Source of the DNA: Ornithobacterium rhinotracheale
GTDB lineage: Bacteria > Bacteroidota > Bacteroidia > Flavobacteriales > Weeksellaceae
NCBI RefSeq assembly: GCF_004088395.1
Contig: NZ_CP035107.1
Coordinates: forward strand, 429,501 to 493,500
DNA length: 64,000 nt
Direction: 5' to 3'
Shown: positions 27,156-36,365 of the stretch, one piece after another
How the letters are laid out: each line of letters opens with the position of its first letter
How positions within the stretch are numbered: position 1 is the first letter of the stretch
The notes under the pieces: generated by a model
The model's input: only the letters and a program-made list of their open reading frames with translations
The model's database searches: none
Told to the model about the DNA's origin: nothing
Made by a program: the position numbers and the translations under genes

Positions 27156-29104
27156 TGGGTAAAAGTTTTTTGGTTATTTAAATCATAATCTAAAATATTT
27201 TCCGTTGCTTTCTCTTTGAATTTATATCTATTGTTCTTTAAGATAGTGATTTTTTCTTCAAGTGATTTAATAGCATTATTATATTGATCGATGTTTTTAT
27301 CTAATATCTCCACAGCTTCCCGTTTTTTATTTGGATTTTTATCAAGATAATCACTATACCTACGCAAATATTCATTTTTATTATTTTTTTCTCTTTCTTG
27401 TTTTTCTTTATAATTTTTTAGATCATTTTCTGCATTTTGTATTTTTTGCTCAACATTTTGTTCTTCGGGGAAGGTATGGGCTAATCCAATAGTATGACCG
27501 ATTTCGTGGGCATAAGATGATAAATGATTCAAGTTTGAATTAAATATAATACAATGTTTATTATCCAAAGGAAGCGTATAAGCAGCTCCACCTGAAGAGG
27601 TCGTTTTAATAGAGGATAGATATAATAATATTCCTTTACTTTTTGCTATTGAAGGGAACATTTTTCCAAATCTATCATTTATATAGTTCATATACTTACT
27701 TGCCTCTACAATTTTTGTAGAACTATTAAACATTCCTTTATATTTTTCTTCTTTTGAGGCATTTTCCAAAGAAATTTTTCTAAATCCCCAATCAAAAGGC
27801 TCTCCTGTGTTTTGGTTTATTTCAATAAATTTTACTTGTATCAAGGCTTGGTTGAGGCTTTTTTTATTCAAATAATCTTCAATTACTTGTAAGTTTCCGA
27901 TCTCTGATAACTTATTATCAATAACATTTTTACCAAAATCACTACTAAGATTTTGGTCTGTTAAATATGATTTTATCACATATATATTCACTGTTAAATC
28001 TCTGTAATGTGCATTCCTCATTACATTTACTTTCCCTACGATAGCTCCGTTAGAGGCAACTGCAGTTATCGTTTCATTATTTTGTAGAGGTGCATCGCAA
28101 TATATAGTAATAACCACTCCATTGAGGCAATCGTCTATATTTAATTTTGAGGGTTCTATTCTCAAAGCTGGATTACTTGTTTCCAAAGAAAACTCTTCTA
28201 CCTCTGTGCTATTAAATAAGCTATTATCTTGATATTCTTGAGGAGTAGTAACTAATAATTGTACTTCTTTGCCTATTTTCTGCTTATGATTGGGAAACAT
28301 TATAAGCCAAGGTACATAATAATCTCCGTAAGGCTGTTGGGTTTGGCTATGCTTTAAATCTACTTTAAAAGGAGTGTATATTTTTTTGAGTTCTTCTAAG
28401 CCTTCCACACAAAAACCTTGACCGCCTTCATTTATGGGCAAATATTCTTTTCGCATCCAATCAAAACCAAACTCTCCTTGATAATCATAAGGTCTTCTAA
28501 AATTAATAATATATTGGGGAGCAGGTTCTTCAAAACTCGGCACAGGTATTCCATCTGTATCAATACTTTCTACTACATTGATTTGCCCTGAGTCGGTAAA
28601 TTCAATGGGAGCTGTTTCGGGAGGAGTGTTGCCAGGCATTTTACCTGTGGCAATAATCTTCGATTTCTTTATCAATACTTTATTGTCTTGATACTTTATT
28701 GTTCCTACATCTTGCCATTCTGTTAATGATAACAACTGAAAACCGTCATTAAAACTGAAATTTGCAGGACTTTTCTCTACAACAGTACCAGTAAGTTTTC
28801 CTTGTGTAGTAGGCACATCACTAAGAACCTTAAAACTACCCATATGAGGTCCCATTTTGATTTTAGCACCATTCACAATTAGTAATTGGTCTTCCGTTGC
28901 CTTGTCTTCCTCTTTGCGTTTCTCTCTTGCCTCTTCCAGCTTTTTTTCTTCCTTAGCAATTTCTACTTTTCTAGCCCTTTGTTCTTTTTGTTCAGGGCTA
29001 ATATCGCCAATGGCTTTGATAGACGCTTTTTCCTCTCGTTCTTGGTTAGCTTTTTTTAGCTTTTCCAGATATTTTTTCTTGTTATTTCCTAAAAACCAAG
29101 CCAT
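27107..29104 (-). CDS. PAAR-like (DUF4280) T6SS effector with metzincin-type protease domain
   Basis: 665 aa. The first about 190 residues are nearly the same as in the other DUF4280 effector: coiled coil, then the PAAR-like cap (LLIVNGAKIKMGPHMGSFKV). A middle beta domain (about 280-365) precedes a zinc protease domain with HEIGHTIGLAH at 533-543, the complete metzincin motif HExxHxxGxxH. A conserved C-terminal ILDYDLNNQKTFTQWQIKIMQ may be the Met-turn region. An inserted lysine-rich coiled coil (about 550-635) separates them. Inferred role: peptidase delivered into competitor cells by the VgrG spike. Confidence 0.85.
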   Translation of the reverse strand: MAWFLGNNKKKYLEKLKKANQEREEKASIKAIGDISPEQKEQRARKVEIAKEEKKLEEAREKRKEEDKATEDQLLIVNGAKIKMGPHMGSFKVLSDVPTTQGKLTGTVVEKSPANFSFNDGFQLLSLTEWQDVGTIKYQDNKVLIKKSKIIATGKMPGNTPPETAPIEFTDSGQINVVESIDTDGIPVPSFEEPAPQYIINFRRPYDYQGEFGFDWMRKEYLPINEGGQGFCVEGLEELKKIYTPFKVDLKHSQTQQPYGDYYVPWLIMFPNHKQKIGKEVQLLVTTPQEYQDNSLFNSTEVEEFSLETSNPALRIEPSKLNIDDCLNGVVITIYCDAPLQNNETITAVASNGAIVGKVNVMRNAHYRDLTVNIYVIKSYLTDQNLSSDFGKNVIDNKLSEIGNLQVIEDYLNKKSLNQALIQVKFIEINQNTGEPFDWGFRKISLENASKEEKYKGMFNSSTKIVEASKYMNYINDRFGKMFPSIAKSKGILLYLSSIKTTSSGGAAYTLPLDNKHCIIFNSNLNHLSSYAHEIGHTIGLAHTFPEEQNVEQKIQNAENDLKNYKEKQEREKNNKNEYLRRYSDYLDKNPNKKREAVEILDKNIDQYNNAIKSLEEKITILKNNRYKFKEKATENILDYDLNNQKTFTQWQIKIMQEEVQKYYH

Positions 29105-29643
29105 AATATAGAATATTTTGTGTGATGATGCTCTGCTTTAATTTCTAAGTATCCTTCCTCTAAAATCTGCTTTTCGTTATAATAAAATTGCCCTCCCATA
29201 GTTTCTGTATGATTACCATTGAAAAACATACCCAGCATATCGTTCTGATGTAGAAACTCTATGAGTTGGTCTTCTTTAGACAATAATTCTGTAATCTTTG
29301 CACAATAACTTTTAAGAGCGTACCCTTCGTTATTTTTTAAAATTTCAAGTTCTAGTCGTTGCCAACGCATTTTCAACTCCGACCGATTGAACACTCTGCA
29401 TATCCGTCTATTTTCATCTGCTCCTAATTCCAAACGATCAAATAAATAAGCAATTTTTTTGAGGATTGCTTGCGTTGAGTTCTCTTGGTTAGAGAATTTG
29501 TATTGAGTTGTAAGCACTAAGTATCGGCTAAGTCCGTCTTGTTTTTTATCATATAAAATGCTTACCTTACGAATGGTTTGTAAAGTTTTGGTATAAGTAG
29601 GGCTTAGTTTTTTATTGACAATGGTTTCTATACGATAGTGCAT
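29089..29643 (-). CDS. conserved T6SS-linked protein, possible effector adaptor
   Basis: 184 aa, soluble, mixed helix/strand, without signal peptide or known motif. It ends AEHHHTKYSILWLGF and overlaps the start of the PAAR-metalloprotease gene by 16 bp; the Tle1-like gene ends 9 bp upstream. Position between two effectors and translational overlap with a PAAR gene suggest an adaptor or chaperone, as DUF4123/DUF1795 proteins do elsewhere. I see no sequence similarity to those families, so this is inference only. Confidence 0.5.
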   Translation of the reverse strand: MHYRIETIVNKKLSPTYTKTLQTIRKVSILYDKKQDGLSRYLVLTTQYKFSNQENSTQAILKKIAYLFDRLELGADENRRICRVFNRSELKMRWQRLELEILKNNEGYALKSYCAKITELLSKEDQLIEFLHQNDMLGMFFNGNHTETMGGQFYYNEKQILEEGYLEIKAEHHHTKYSILWLGF

Positions 29644-29652
29644 GGTTGTAAT

Positions 29653-31218
29653 TTAATATTCCTTTCTTTTTCTGTCAGATGTTGGTTTCATTGGGGGTAT
29701 TCCAATCACCTTCTCATCGTAATGAGCTGACCAGTGTAAATAATGATTCCTTAATTCCTTTAATAATTTTGTATTTTCAGATTTGTCATTTGTTTTAAAT
29801 ATCCATTTTTCTTTACCATCAAATACATAACCCTCGAGTATTCTCTTTGACTTTATGAGAATAGGATGACCATCTATTAAATATTTCTTATCGACTTCTT
29901 TACTTTTAATAAAAATACTCTGCTTTTCTTTATCATCAATAATTTTTTTGAACATTCTATCCATAAACTCTAGTGGAATAAAACTATACGCTTTGCTTAA
30001 AATCCTCTTACCTGTTAGATAGTAACCCAAAACACTCCAATCTATCTCTAATTGGTTTCCTTTATACCATCCTTGTTTTATCAAAATATTTATCAATATA
30101 TCTATAGTTTTCTTAGACACATGCTCTTCTATGGTAACCTTTTCCTTATATTTTTTAGGATGATTGTTATAACTACCTCCTATATCGCTATGTACCCCCG
30201 GCAAATCAAATTCTTCCACCTTAGATATTTTAGGCAACCGAGTAAGTGCAAAATTAATACGGTGTTCATCCATAGCTGTAAAATGAACTGCCCGAGCAAA
30301 TGAACCTATATCATTTAACTTGAGACTTTTCACTGCCCCATCAAAACCTTTACTCAAAGCCCCGTTTATTAAACTTTTATCTTTATCATATGAAGCTACC
30401 GTATCATATAGCCCAACGAAACGAACATCCAAACTTAAAGCCTCTAATTCTTCTTTCTTTAGTATTCCTTGAGATAATAAACAATAACCTAAGTATCCTA
30501 ATTTAGGGTATCTGTTATTCATAAGATATTGAGACTTTTTTACTTCTTCTCCGTCTATATCCAACAATGCTTCTCTCTTCTTTTTTATATATTTTACTTT
30601 TTGATAATTATTCCCATAATTAGGGATTGTTCTTTCTTCTTTATAATAAGTAATACTTCCTTTTTTTATGATCTCATTTTTTTTATCATTCCCATTGATT
30701 TCATGCAAAAAATTACGGGCTGCTGCTGCTCCACGACTAAAACCAAATACATCTATCGTTAAATAGATTTTCATTGATTTTGTTGATTTTTTTTTATCTC
30801 CTACTATAGTATCAATTCTTTTAGCTAATTCCTCACAACCTTTTCTTACCTTTTTTCTGATACCCGCTTTTCCAACCCCAAAGCCTAAACCATCGCTATC
30901 ATCTTTTTCTTTATCCATAGTACCAATACCTTCTACATAGATAGTGTATTGATTAGGTTCCGTACTAAACGACTGTCGTGCTACATTACTAAAATCATTT
31001 GAAAAACTCGTGCTATTCTTTCCTATAGTTTCATAAATCCTTTTCTCATGAGGTGAAGGTTTTTGTCCTTTGCCTTCTTCTATAGCATAATATTTTTTAC
31101 GAATCATTGTATTAGTTCGGTTATTTGCCGTACCATCAAAAAACACTCCTACTTGTAAGTGAATATCTTCTATAGACTCTTTGAGTGAGCCTGTGTTGTA
31201 TACAAATGTTCTTGCCAT
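29653..31218 (-). CDS. Tle1-like phospholipase T6SS effector (DUF2235)
   Basis: 521-aa alpha/beta hydrolase. The N-terminus (VGVFFDGTANN, residues about 23-33) and the nucleophile elbow GFSRGAAAARNF (Ser161) are hallmarks of DUF2235/Tle1. VGLYDTVASY and GVHSDIGGSY (341-350) supply the other typical blocks, with an acidic catalytic residue expected in the latter and a His near the C-terminus (HYLHWSAHYDEK). Tle1 enzymes hydrolyse phospholipids of rival bacteria. It has no PAAR domain of its own and probably rides on VgrG or Hcp. Two DUF2931 lipoproteins upstream are its likely immunity. Confidence 0.85.
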   Translation of the reverse strand: MARTFVYNTGSLKESIEDIHLQVGVFFDGTANNRTNTMIRKKYYAIEEGKGQKPSPHEKRIYETIGKNSTSFSNDFSNVARQSFSTEPNQYTIYVEGIGTMDKEKDDSDGLGFGVGKAGIRKKVRKGCEELAKRIDTIVGDKKKSTKSMKIYLTIDVFGFSRGAAAARNFLHEINGNDKKNEIIKKGSITYYKEERTIPNYGNNYQKVKYIKKKREALLDIDGEEVKKSQYLMNNRYPKLGYLGYCLLSQGILKKEELEALSLDVRFVGLYDTVASYDKDKSLINGALSKGFDGAVKSLKLNDIGSFARAVHFTAMDEHRINFALTRLPKISKVEEFDLPGVHSDIGGSYNNHPKKYKEKVTIEEHVSKKTIDILINILIKQGWYKGNQLEIDWSVLGYYLTGKRILSKAYSFIPLEFMDRMFKKIIDDKEKQSIFIKSKEVDKKYLIDGHPILIKSKRILEGYVFDGKEKWIFKTNDKSENTKLLKELRNHYLHWSAHYDEKVIGIPPMKPTSDRKRKEY

Positions 31219-31229
31219 AATTCTATAGT

Positions 31230-32282
31230 TTAATAAGCCTCAACTTTTGTAGTAGGAATCACGATTTCCTTACCATTCCCTATTAATCTAACTACCATAT
31301 AGGTATTAGCTTGATTTACTGAAATTACCAAATCTGCTGTAACATCTTCCTCTGCATCTCTAAAAATTTTTTCAAAAGCGGATAGAATAGCCTCCTCTTC
31401 AAATTCACAACCACCGCCATAGAAAGTACCTTCTGAAACTTCCCATGAAAATAAAACTTCTTTGGGTATTGCTTGATAAAAAGGTGTATTCATTGGAAAA
31501 CTATTATAGAATAAATCTAATCTTTCCCCATTTATTAATTTCATGGTAACAGTTTCATTAGAATATAATTTTGTTTCTCCTCTAAACTTAAAAACTAACC
31601 GCCATGGGTATTTCTTTCGATAAGTATCCCATAAACCAAAAGGTATAGGCTTGTTTTTATTGGCTTCTATAACTTCTTGAGGGATTACGCTATTATCTTC
31701 CATTACCTCTTTTTGATTTTCTTTATCAAATAGCAATTTGTCTTCTTGAGGTAACGCATCTATTTCCTCTTGAGGAATTATAATCTTCCTACCTTGATAC
31801 CTACCGATCTCTACCTGCTGGGTAGATCCTGCTACCCATACCACTACCACTCCTCCAGGGGCAAAGCCTGCTATAATTTCGTCATAAACTTTATGGCGTA
31901 TATTCCCATTAGCATCTAACCAATCATAGCCCTCTCTAAAAAGGGCTAACATTTTCAATTTATCTATCTCTGTATCTACCTCATAAAAACAACCTTCTGC
32001 ATAAGAGAACCATATGGTGTGTAAACGGTCGGGTATTGGTGCCTTATGACTACTCATACCACCTCCACCATAGCCCCAACCATGTTTACCTGTGGTTATA
32101 CTACTTACTAAACTTCTAAAGTAGCCTGCATTTGTGCTAAAGCCTCCTCTATATACTTCTACGGGATACCCCAGTGGTGCTGCCTTTTTTTCTTCCCATT
32201 CAAATTCTTGCTCCATAACTTTTTTATTTTGACATGATATTATATTCGCTATCAGTATAAATAGAACTACTATTTTTTTCAT
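31230..32282 (-). CDS. DUF2931 lipoprotein, putative Tle1 immunity
   Basis: 350 aa, lipoprotein signal MKKIVVLFILIANIISCQNKK. The body has the DUF2931 features LHTIWFSYAEGCFYEVDTEI and FAPGGVVVVWVAGSTQQVEIG. It lies 11 bp upstream of the Tle1-like gene. DUF2931 proteins commonly accompany DUF2235 effectors, so immunity by periplasmic sequestration is likely. About 60-70 percent of residues agree by eye with the second copy just upstream. Confidence 0.75.
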   Translation of the reverse strand: MKKIVVLFILIANIISCQNKKVMEQEFEWEEKKAAPLGYPVEVYRGGFSTNAGYFRSLVSSITTGKHGWGYGGGGMSSHKAPIPDRLHTIWFSYAEGCFYEVDTEIDKLKMLALFREGYDWLDANGNIRHKVYDEIIAGFAPGGVVVVWVAGSTQQVEIGRYQGRKIIIPQEEIDALPQEDKLLFDKENQKEVMEDNSVIPQEVIEANKNKPIPFGLWDTYRKKYPWRLVFKFRGETKLYSNETVTMKLINGERLDLFYNSFPMNTPFYQAIPKEVLFSWEVSEGTFYGGGCEFEEEAILSAFEKIFRDAEEDVTADLVISVNQANTYMVVRLIGNGKEIVIPTTKVEAY

Positions 32283-32285
32283 ACT

Positions 32286-32387
32286 CTATTTTTTTATTTT
32301 TTTCTTAAAAACACCCCCTACTTGCAAGTCGATATCTTCTATAGGTTCTTTGGGTGCCCCCGCGTTATATACAAATGTTCTTGCCAT
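32286..32387 (-). pseudogene. 5' remnant of a second Tle1-like gene
   Basis: Starts with its own ATG and encodes MARTFVYNAGAPKEPIEDID then LQVGGVF, matching the first 27 residues of the intact Tle1 (MARTFVYNTGSLKESIEDIHLQVGVFF). It then breaks into KKKIKK and a stop, 3 bp before the next lipoprotein ATG. It shows that an immunity-Tle1 pair was duplicated and one toxin lost between the two immunity genes. Confidence 0.85.
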
Positions 32388-32402
32388 AATTTAGAATTGT
32401 TG

Positions 32403-33494
32403 TTACATATTATCATAACGAGTTGCTCGGAATACTTCAATTTCTGGTGTAGGAATGACAATCTCTTTCCCATTACTGCCTATTAGCCTTACTATAAAAT
32501 AGGTATTGGCTTGGTTAACAGATATTACCAAATCTGCTGTAATATCTCTGCTATTATCACTAAATATCTCCTCAAATGCGGATAATATTGTCTCCTCTTC
32601 AAATTTGCAATATCCTGCGTAATAGAAACCATCTGGCGCTTTCCATGAGAAAGAAAAACTTCTAGGTACTGCTTGTAAAAAAGGCTTTTCTATTGGAAAA
32701 TCCTTAGCATATAACTCGAATTTTTCTCCGTTTAAGAATTTATTTTTAATTGCACCTTTTGAATTCAAAACAGATTCTCCTCTAAACTTAAAGACTAAAC
32801 GCCAAGGGTACTTTTTTCGGTAAGTATCCCAAAGCCCATAGGGAATAGGTTTGTTTTTGTTGACATCAATAACCTCCTGAGGGATAACGCTATTATCTTG
32901 CATTACCTCTTTTCGATTTTCCTTGTCAAATAGCAATTTGTATTCTGGGTTTTGCTTTGCCGCTTGAATTTCTTTCTGCGGGATAACAATTTTTTTGCCT
33001 TGATACCTCCCGATTTCTACTTGTTGGGTAGCACCTGCCACCCAAACCACCACCACACCCCCAGGGGCAAATCCTGCGGTAATTTGGTCGTAATTATCGG
33101 GGCGTATATTGCCATTGGCTCCCATCCAAAGGTATCCCTCCCTAAAAAGAGATAATATTTTGTCTTTGTCAATTGGGGTGTTTACCTCATAGAAACAATC
33201 CTCGGCATAGGATAGCCAAATTACGTGCAAGTGGTCGGGCAGGGGATGGTTAGAATGCCCCCAGCCTCCTCCTGTGGCCGTTCCCCAACTTCTATTTCCT
33301 GCTGTTATCCCACCCCATAAACTCATAGAGCTACCATTATTAGTATTTATAAACTCGCCTTTATATACTTCTGCGGGATATCCCATAGGGGCTCCTGTAT
33401 TGGCTTCGTATTCAAATTTTTGCTCCATATTTTTTTTATTTTGACAGGATATTATATTCGTTATCAGTATAAATAGAACTACTATTTTTTTCAT
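32403..33494 (-). CDS. DUF2931 lipoprotein, second copy (immunity paralogue)
   Basis: The ATG at 33494 gives MKKIVVLFILITNIISCQNKK, the same lipoprotein signal as the downstream copy (363 aa). It shares FAPGGVVVVWVAGATQQVEIG and the C-terminal ADLVISVNQANTYFIVRLIG. It begins 1 bp after the vgrG stop, and its former toxin survives only as a 33-codon remnant. It may protect against a Tle1 variant made by other strains. Confidence 0.75.
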   Translation of the reverse strand: MKKIVVLFILITNIISCQNKKNMEQKFEYEANTGAPMGYPAEVYKGEFINTNNGSSMSLWGGITAGNRSWGTATGGGWGHSNHPLPDHLHVIWLSYAEDCFYEVNTPIDKDKILSLFREGYLWMGANGNIRPDNYDQITAGFAPGGVVVVWVAGATQQVEIGRYQGKKIVIPQKEIQAAKQNPEYKLLFDKENRKEVMQDNSVIPQEVIDVNKNKPIPYGLWDTYRKKYPWRLVFKFRGESVLNSKGAIKNKFLNGEKFELYAKDFPIEKPFLQAVPRSFSFSWKAPDGFYYAGYCKFEEETILSAFEEIFSDNSRDITADLVISVNQANTYFIVRLIGSNGKEIVIPTPEIEVFRATRYDNM

Positions 33495-33495
33495 C

Positions 33496-35418
33496 TTATC
33501 CTTTATTAACTTTAGCATCTATTTTTCCTAGAACTTGGGCAACTCCTGCACTCTGCATAAGAATATCACCACTTTTCGCTCTATGAGTAGTTTCAGAGGT
33601 AGATTCCTCTAAACTTCCTCCAACATCAATGGTCTTATTCCCTTTGACATTTTGCTGATAATCGTTTGAATTAAAAGTATGATTGTTTGTAATTTGTACA
33701 CTATGGTCATTTCCTACATTAGTACTCATATTATTACCAACCCCTATATTCATATCTTGTCCTGCATTAGTTATTATATTTTTACCCGCACTGATATTTA
33801 CATTTTCTCCTGCGGTAAAAGTCATATTCTTCGGTGCATTCACATTAATATTTCCTTGTCCGTCCATAAGGTAAGTATTTCCACTGGGGTCTTCTATAAA
33901 AACGCTACCATCTGCATCATTTAGAATAATCTTCGTGCCACTTCTCGTATGGATTACCTTTTTATCATTTCCTGCGGTATGATACCCACTTTTACTTTTT
34001 CCGTTATAATGGCTACCTATCACATAAGGTCTTTCGGCGTTTTGATTTTCAAAAGATACCATCACTTCCTCATCTATCTCTGGGATAAAATAAAAACCTT
34101 TGCCTGAACCACCATGAGGTTGTACCACGCGTATCCAAGGCGAGTACTCATTGGTAGGGCGTTGCCAGATAAACTGTACTCTTACTCGTCCTAAACCTTG
34201 TGGGTCGTTGTTATCCTTTACAATAGCGGGTTGGTCTTCACATTTAGCAAAAGCATTCTCATCTACATAAGGCGACACAAAAATATCAGGAATACCTACA
34301 AACTCATTCCAATAGGTATCACCATCTAAGTGATGGGTTATCTCCAAAATACGATAAATTTCCATCGCTTTTCCATTAATATCGTACATATCGGCTAAAC
34401 TCCCTGATTTGAGTAGTGGATTACGACTCTTGCCCTTAACCCACATCATATGTTGTAACTTCTCTTTGTATAACGGAACTTTATAGCGGGCATCACTATC
34501 TTCATCACCCATAGTAAAGTTACTTGAATAATGACTACTTTTCTGCGTAAAAGTCTTTTTTGCTAATTGTATCGCCGTACCTAATATAGGATTGTCTTTT
34601 GGAGGTGTAAAGGTATTATCGGCATTGTGCGTAAAGACATCTCCAAAGGCTTCATCGTAAACATATTGGGTAAAATTCTGATTCTGTATTTTTAAATCAA
34701 AACTAACTTCGGCTAAATCATCGCCTTCACTTAGAGTGATTTGCTTTTGGGCTCGATTACCAAAAATAAGCTGTTTGCCATCGTAATAAAAATATTCCCC
34801 TAAACGATTGGCTAAACGAGTCAAAAACGCATAGTCCGATTCGTTATACTGAACCGTATAGTCCAATGAGTTTTTGGTATTTAAACCGCCTATTACTTTT
34901 ACTTTGGCTTCTGGTGGGTAATTTTTACATACTTCTGCTATAATTTGCTCTACTGTCATTTTCTCAAAACTACGGCTATTCTTCCCATTCTCTAATAATA
35001 TACTGGGAGCTGATGCCGTAATGTATAAGTCCCCCGTACCGCTATCGCCATTCTTCTTGTTGCTAACGTGGGTAACAATACCTTGAAAACTCTGAATCAC
35101 CTTCCCATACTGATGGAAGTTTAATAAAAATTGCTCCCCTAAAAGTAAGCGGGATTGACGCATTAAAAATCCATAGAAGTCATCTACCACTTCATCGGAT
35201 ACAATAATGGTAAATTCATCATGTTTTCCTGTGTATTGGTGTATCTCTACCCTAAAATGCTCTCGCTCCAAAAAGGGTTTGCCACCTATATAAAGCGTAG
35301 GCATCACCACAGGATTATTCACATCAGCTAAAAAGTCTTGATAAGTCTTGATGTGAAGAGGATGGTCTGGATTATTCAAAGGATTATTAGTCATAGTTTT
35401 AGGATTAAAAGGGTTCAT
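33496..35418 (-). CDS. vgrG: T6SS spike protein VgrG (TssI), copy 1
   Basis: 640 aa from the ATG at 35418, preceded by GGAAG; a TTG upstream is rejected. Forms the trimeric tip on the Hcp tube. Gp27-like part: RVEIHQYTGKHDEFTIIVSDE, DYTVQYNESDYAFLTRLANRLGEYFYYDG. Gp5 OB-fold: DPQGLGRVRVQFIWQRP, WIRVVQPHGGSGKGFYFIPEIDEEVMVSFENQNAERPYVIG. The C-terminal beta-helix is made of short repeats (MTFTAGENVNISAGKNIITN). The middle is identical to copy 2 at the right edge; the two diverge just after KSKSGY. Hcp lies upstream, effectors downstream. Confidence 0.93.
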   Translation of the reverse strand: MNPFNPKTMTNNPLNNPDHPLHIKTYQDFLADVNNPVVMPTLYIGGKPFLEREHFRVEIHQYTGKHDEFTIIVSDEVVDDFYGFLMRQSRLLLGEQFLLNFHQYGKVIQSFQGIVTHVSNKKNGDSGTGDLYITASAPSILLENGKNSRSFEKMTVEQIIAEVCKNYPPEAKVKVIGGLNTKNSLDYTVQYNESDYAFLTRLANRLGEYFYYDGKQLIFGNRAQKQITLSEGDDLAEVSFDLKIQNQNFTQYVYDEAFGDVFTHNADNTFTPPKDNPILGTAIQLAKKTFTQKSSHYSSNFTMGDEDSDARYKVPLYKEKLQHMMWVKGKSRNPLLKSGSLADMYDINGKAMEIYRILEITHHLDGDTYWNEFVGIPDIFVSPYVDENAFAKCEDQPAIVKDNNDPQGLGRVRVQFIWQRPTNEYSPWIRVVQPHGGSGKGFYFIPEIDEEVMVSFENQNAERPYVIGSHYNGKSKSGYHTAGNDKKVIHTRSGTKIILNDADGSVFIEDPSGNTYLMDGQGNINVNAPKNMTFTAGENVNISAGKNIITNAGQDMNIGVGNNMSTNVGNDHSVQITNNHTFNSNDYQQNVKGNKTIDVGGSLEESTSETTHRAKSGDILMQSAGVAQVLGKIDAKVNKG

Positions 35419-35420
35419 TT

Positions 35421-35810
35421 TTATTTCTTCCAACGCTTCTCATGTACAGTACCATTCAGATCGAATACATGTGTAGAAATGGTCATTTCTATTTGTAAAG
35501 GTTCTTTATCTATTGCGTTAAAATGTTCTGAAAAGGCAATACAAAAAGCTTTCTTAAAGTTGATCTCTTGCAATTTGCTCATCGCATCTCTTCGAAAAAA
35601 GGTGATTTTTCCATCTTTCGTATGGCTTGGATCTATCATCCAGTCAAAGAACTCGGTACTCCCTTGACTCTCGATACGAAGGTAAATATCGCCACCTTGG
35701 GGCAATCCCATAGGCTTTCCTGTTTCACTATAATTTTGTTTGAATTTATATTTGCATTCTAGTACATTGTAGGTAGTACCATCTATTTCGAGTTTGGCTA
35801 AAAAAGACAT
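35421..35810 (-). CDS. tssD: T6SS tube protein Hcp (TssD), divergent copy next to vgrG
   Basis: 129 aa. Shares the Bacteroidota TssD frame MSFLAKLEIDGTTYNVLECKYKFKQNY ... RIESQGSTEFFDWMID ... DGKITFFRRD, but is clearly more divergent than the two upstream copies and ends HEKRWKK rather than NEWV. It sits 2 bp before vgrG and may be the copy dedicated to this spike or its cargo. Confidence 0.88.
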   Translation of the reverse strand: MSFLAKLEIDGTTYNVLECKYKFKQNYSETGKPMGLPQGGDIYLRIESQGSTEFFDWMIDPSHTKDGKITFFRRDAMSKLQEINFKKAFCIAFSEHFNAIDKEPLQIEMTISTHVFDLNGTVHEKRWKK

Positions 35811-35860
35811 ATATTTTTGAATTTAAGTTGAACTTAATTAGTATATTGATATAAAAATAA

Positions 35861-35932
35861 AGGTAGGCAACCTATTCCAGCCACCTACCTCAAATATTGA
35901 TACTTTGCTTTTGCTTTAAAAGAAAGCAAAGT
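35861..35932 (-). terminator. two hairpins between tssD genes, partial terminator
   Basis: Arms ACTTTGCTTT (35902-35911) / AAAGCAAAGT (35923-35932), then AGGTAGG (35861-35867) / CCTACCT (35884-35890). On the minus strand the second is followed by TTTATTTTTAT. Placed after the first two tssD genes, they would let only part of the transcription reach the third tssD and vgrG, or stabilise the hcp mRNA. Confidence 0.6.
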
Positions 35933-35946
35933 TTCGGTCTTAGCAA

Positions 35947-36333
35947 TTATACCCACTCATTTTCATAAGCTCCTGTCCCCATCTCTATCTTTCTTGCTGA
36001 TAGTGTAAACTGCTCTTTAAGGGGTTGCTTTCCTACAGAGTCAAAAATCTCTTTATGTTTTACGATATAAGCCTCCGTGAATTTCAATTCTTTGAGGGTA
36101 GCTTCGCTGTCGCGTTTAAAGAATACAATACTACCATCTTTACGCTCAAAAGAATTGGTCATCCATTCAAAAAAATCTGTTTCACCTGTACTCTCTACTA
36201 CTAAGTCTATCTTTCCTCCTCGCGTAACTGTAGAGGGTCTACCTGTGGCATCTGTTTCTTGAAATAAACCATAAGACACACTCAATAGATTATATTCTTT
36301 ACCTGCCACTTTTAATTTTGCTTTAAAAGACAT
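35947..36333 (-). CDS. tssD: T6SS tube protein Hcp (TssD)
   Basis: 128 aa (MSFKAKLKVAGKEYNLLSVS ... GRPSTVTRGGKIDLVVESTG ... FFEWMTNSFERKDGSIVFFK ... NEWV). Stacks as hexameric rings to form the inner tube and can carry small effectors in its lumen. Closely related to the next copy upstream (32 bp between them), suggesting tandem duplication. Confidence 0.92.
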   Translation of the reverse strand: MSFKAKLKVAGKEYNLLSVSYGLFQETDATGRPSTVTRGGKIDLVVESTGETDFFEWMTNSFERKDGSIVFFKRDSEATLKELKFTEAYIVKHKEIFDSVGKQPLKEQFTLSARKIEMGTGAYENEWV

Positions 36334-36365
36334 AATGTTCTGATTTTAAAGTTAATTCGTTTTGA

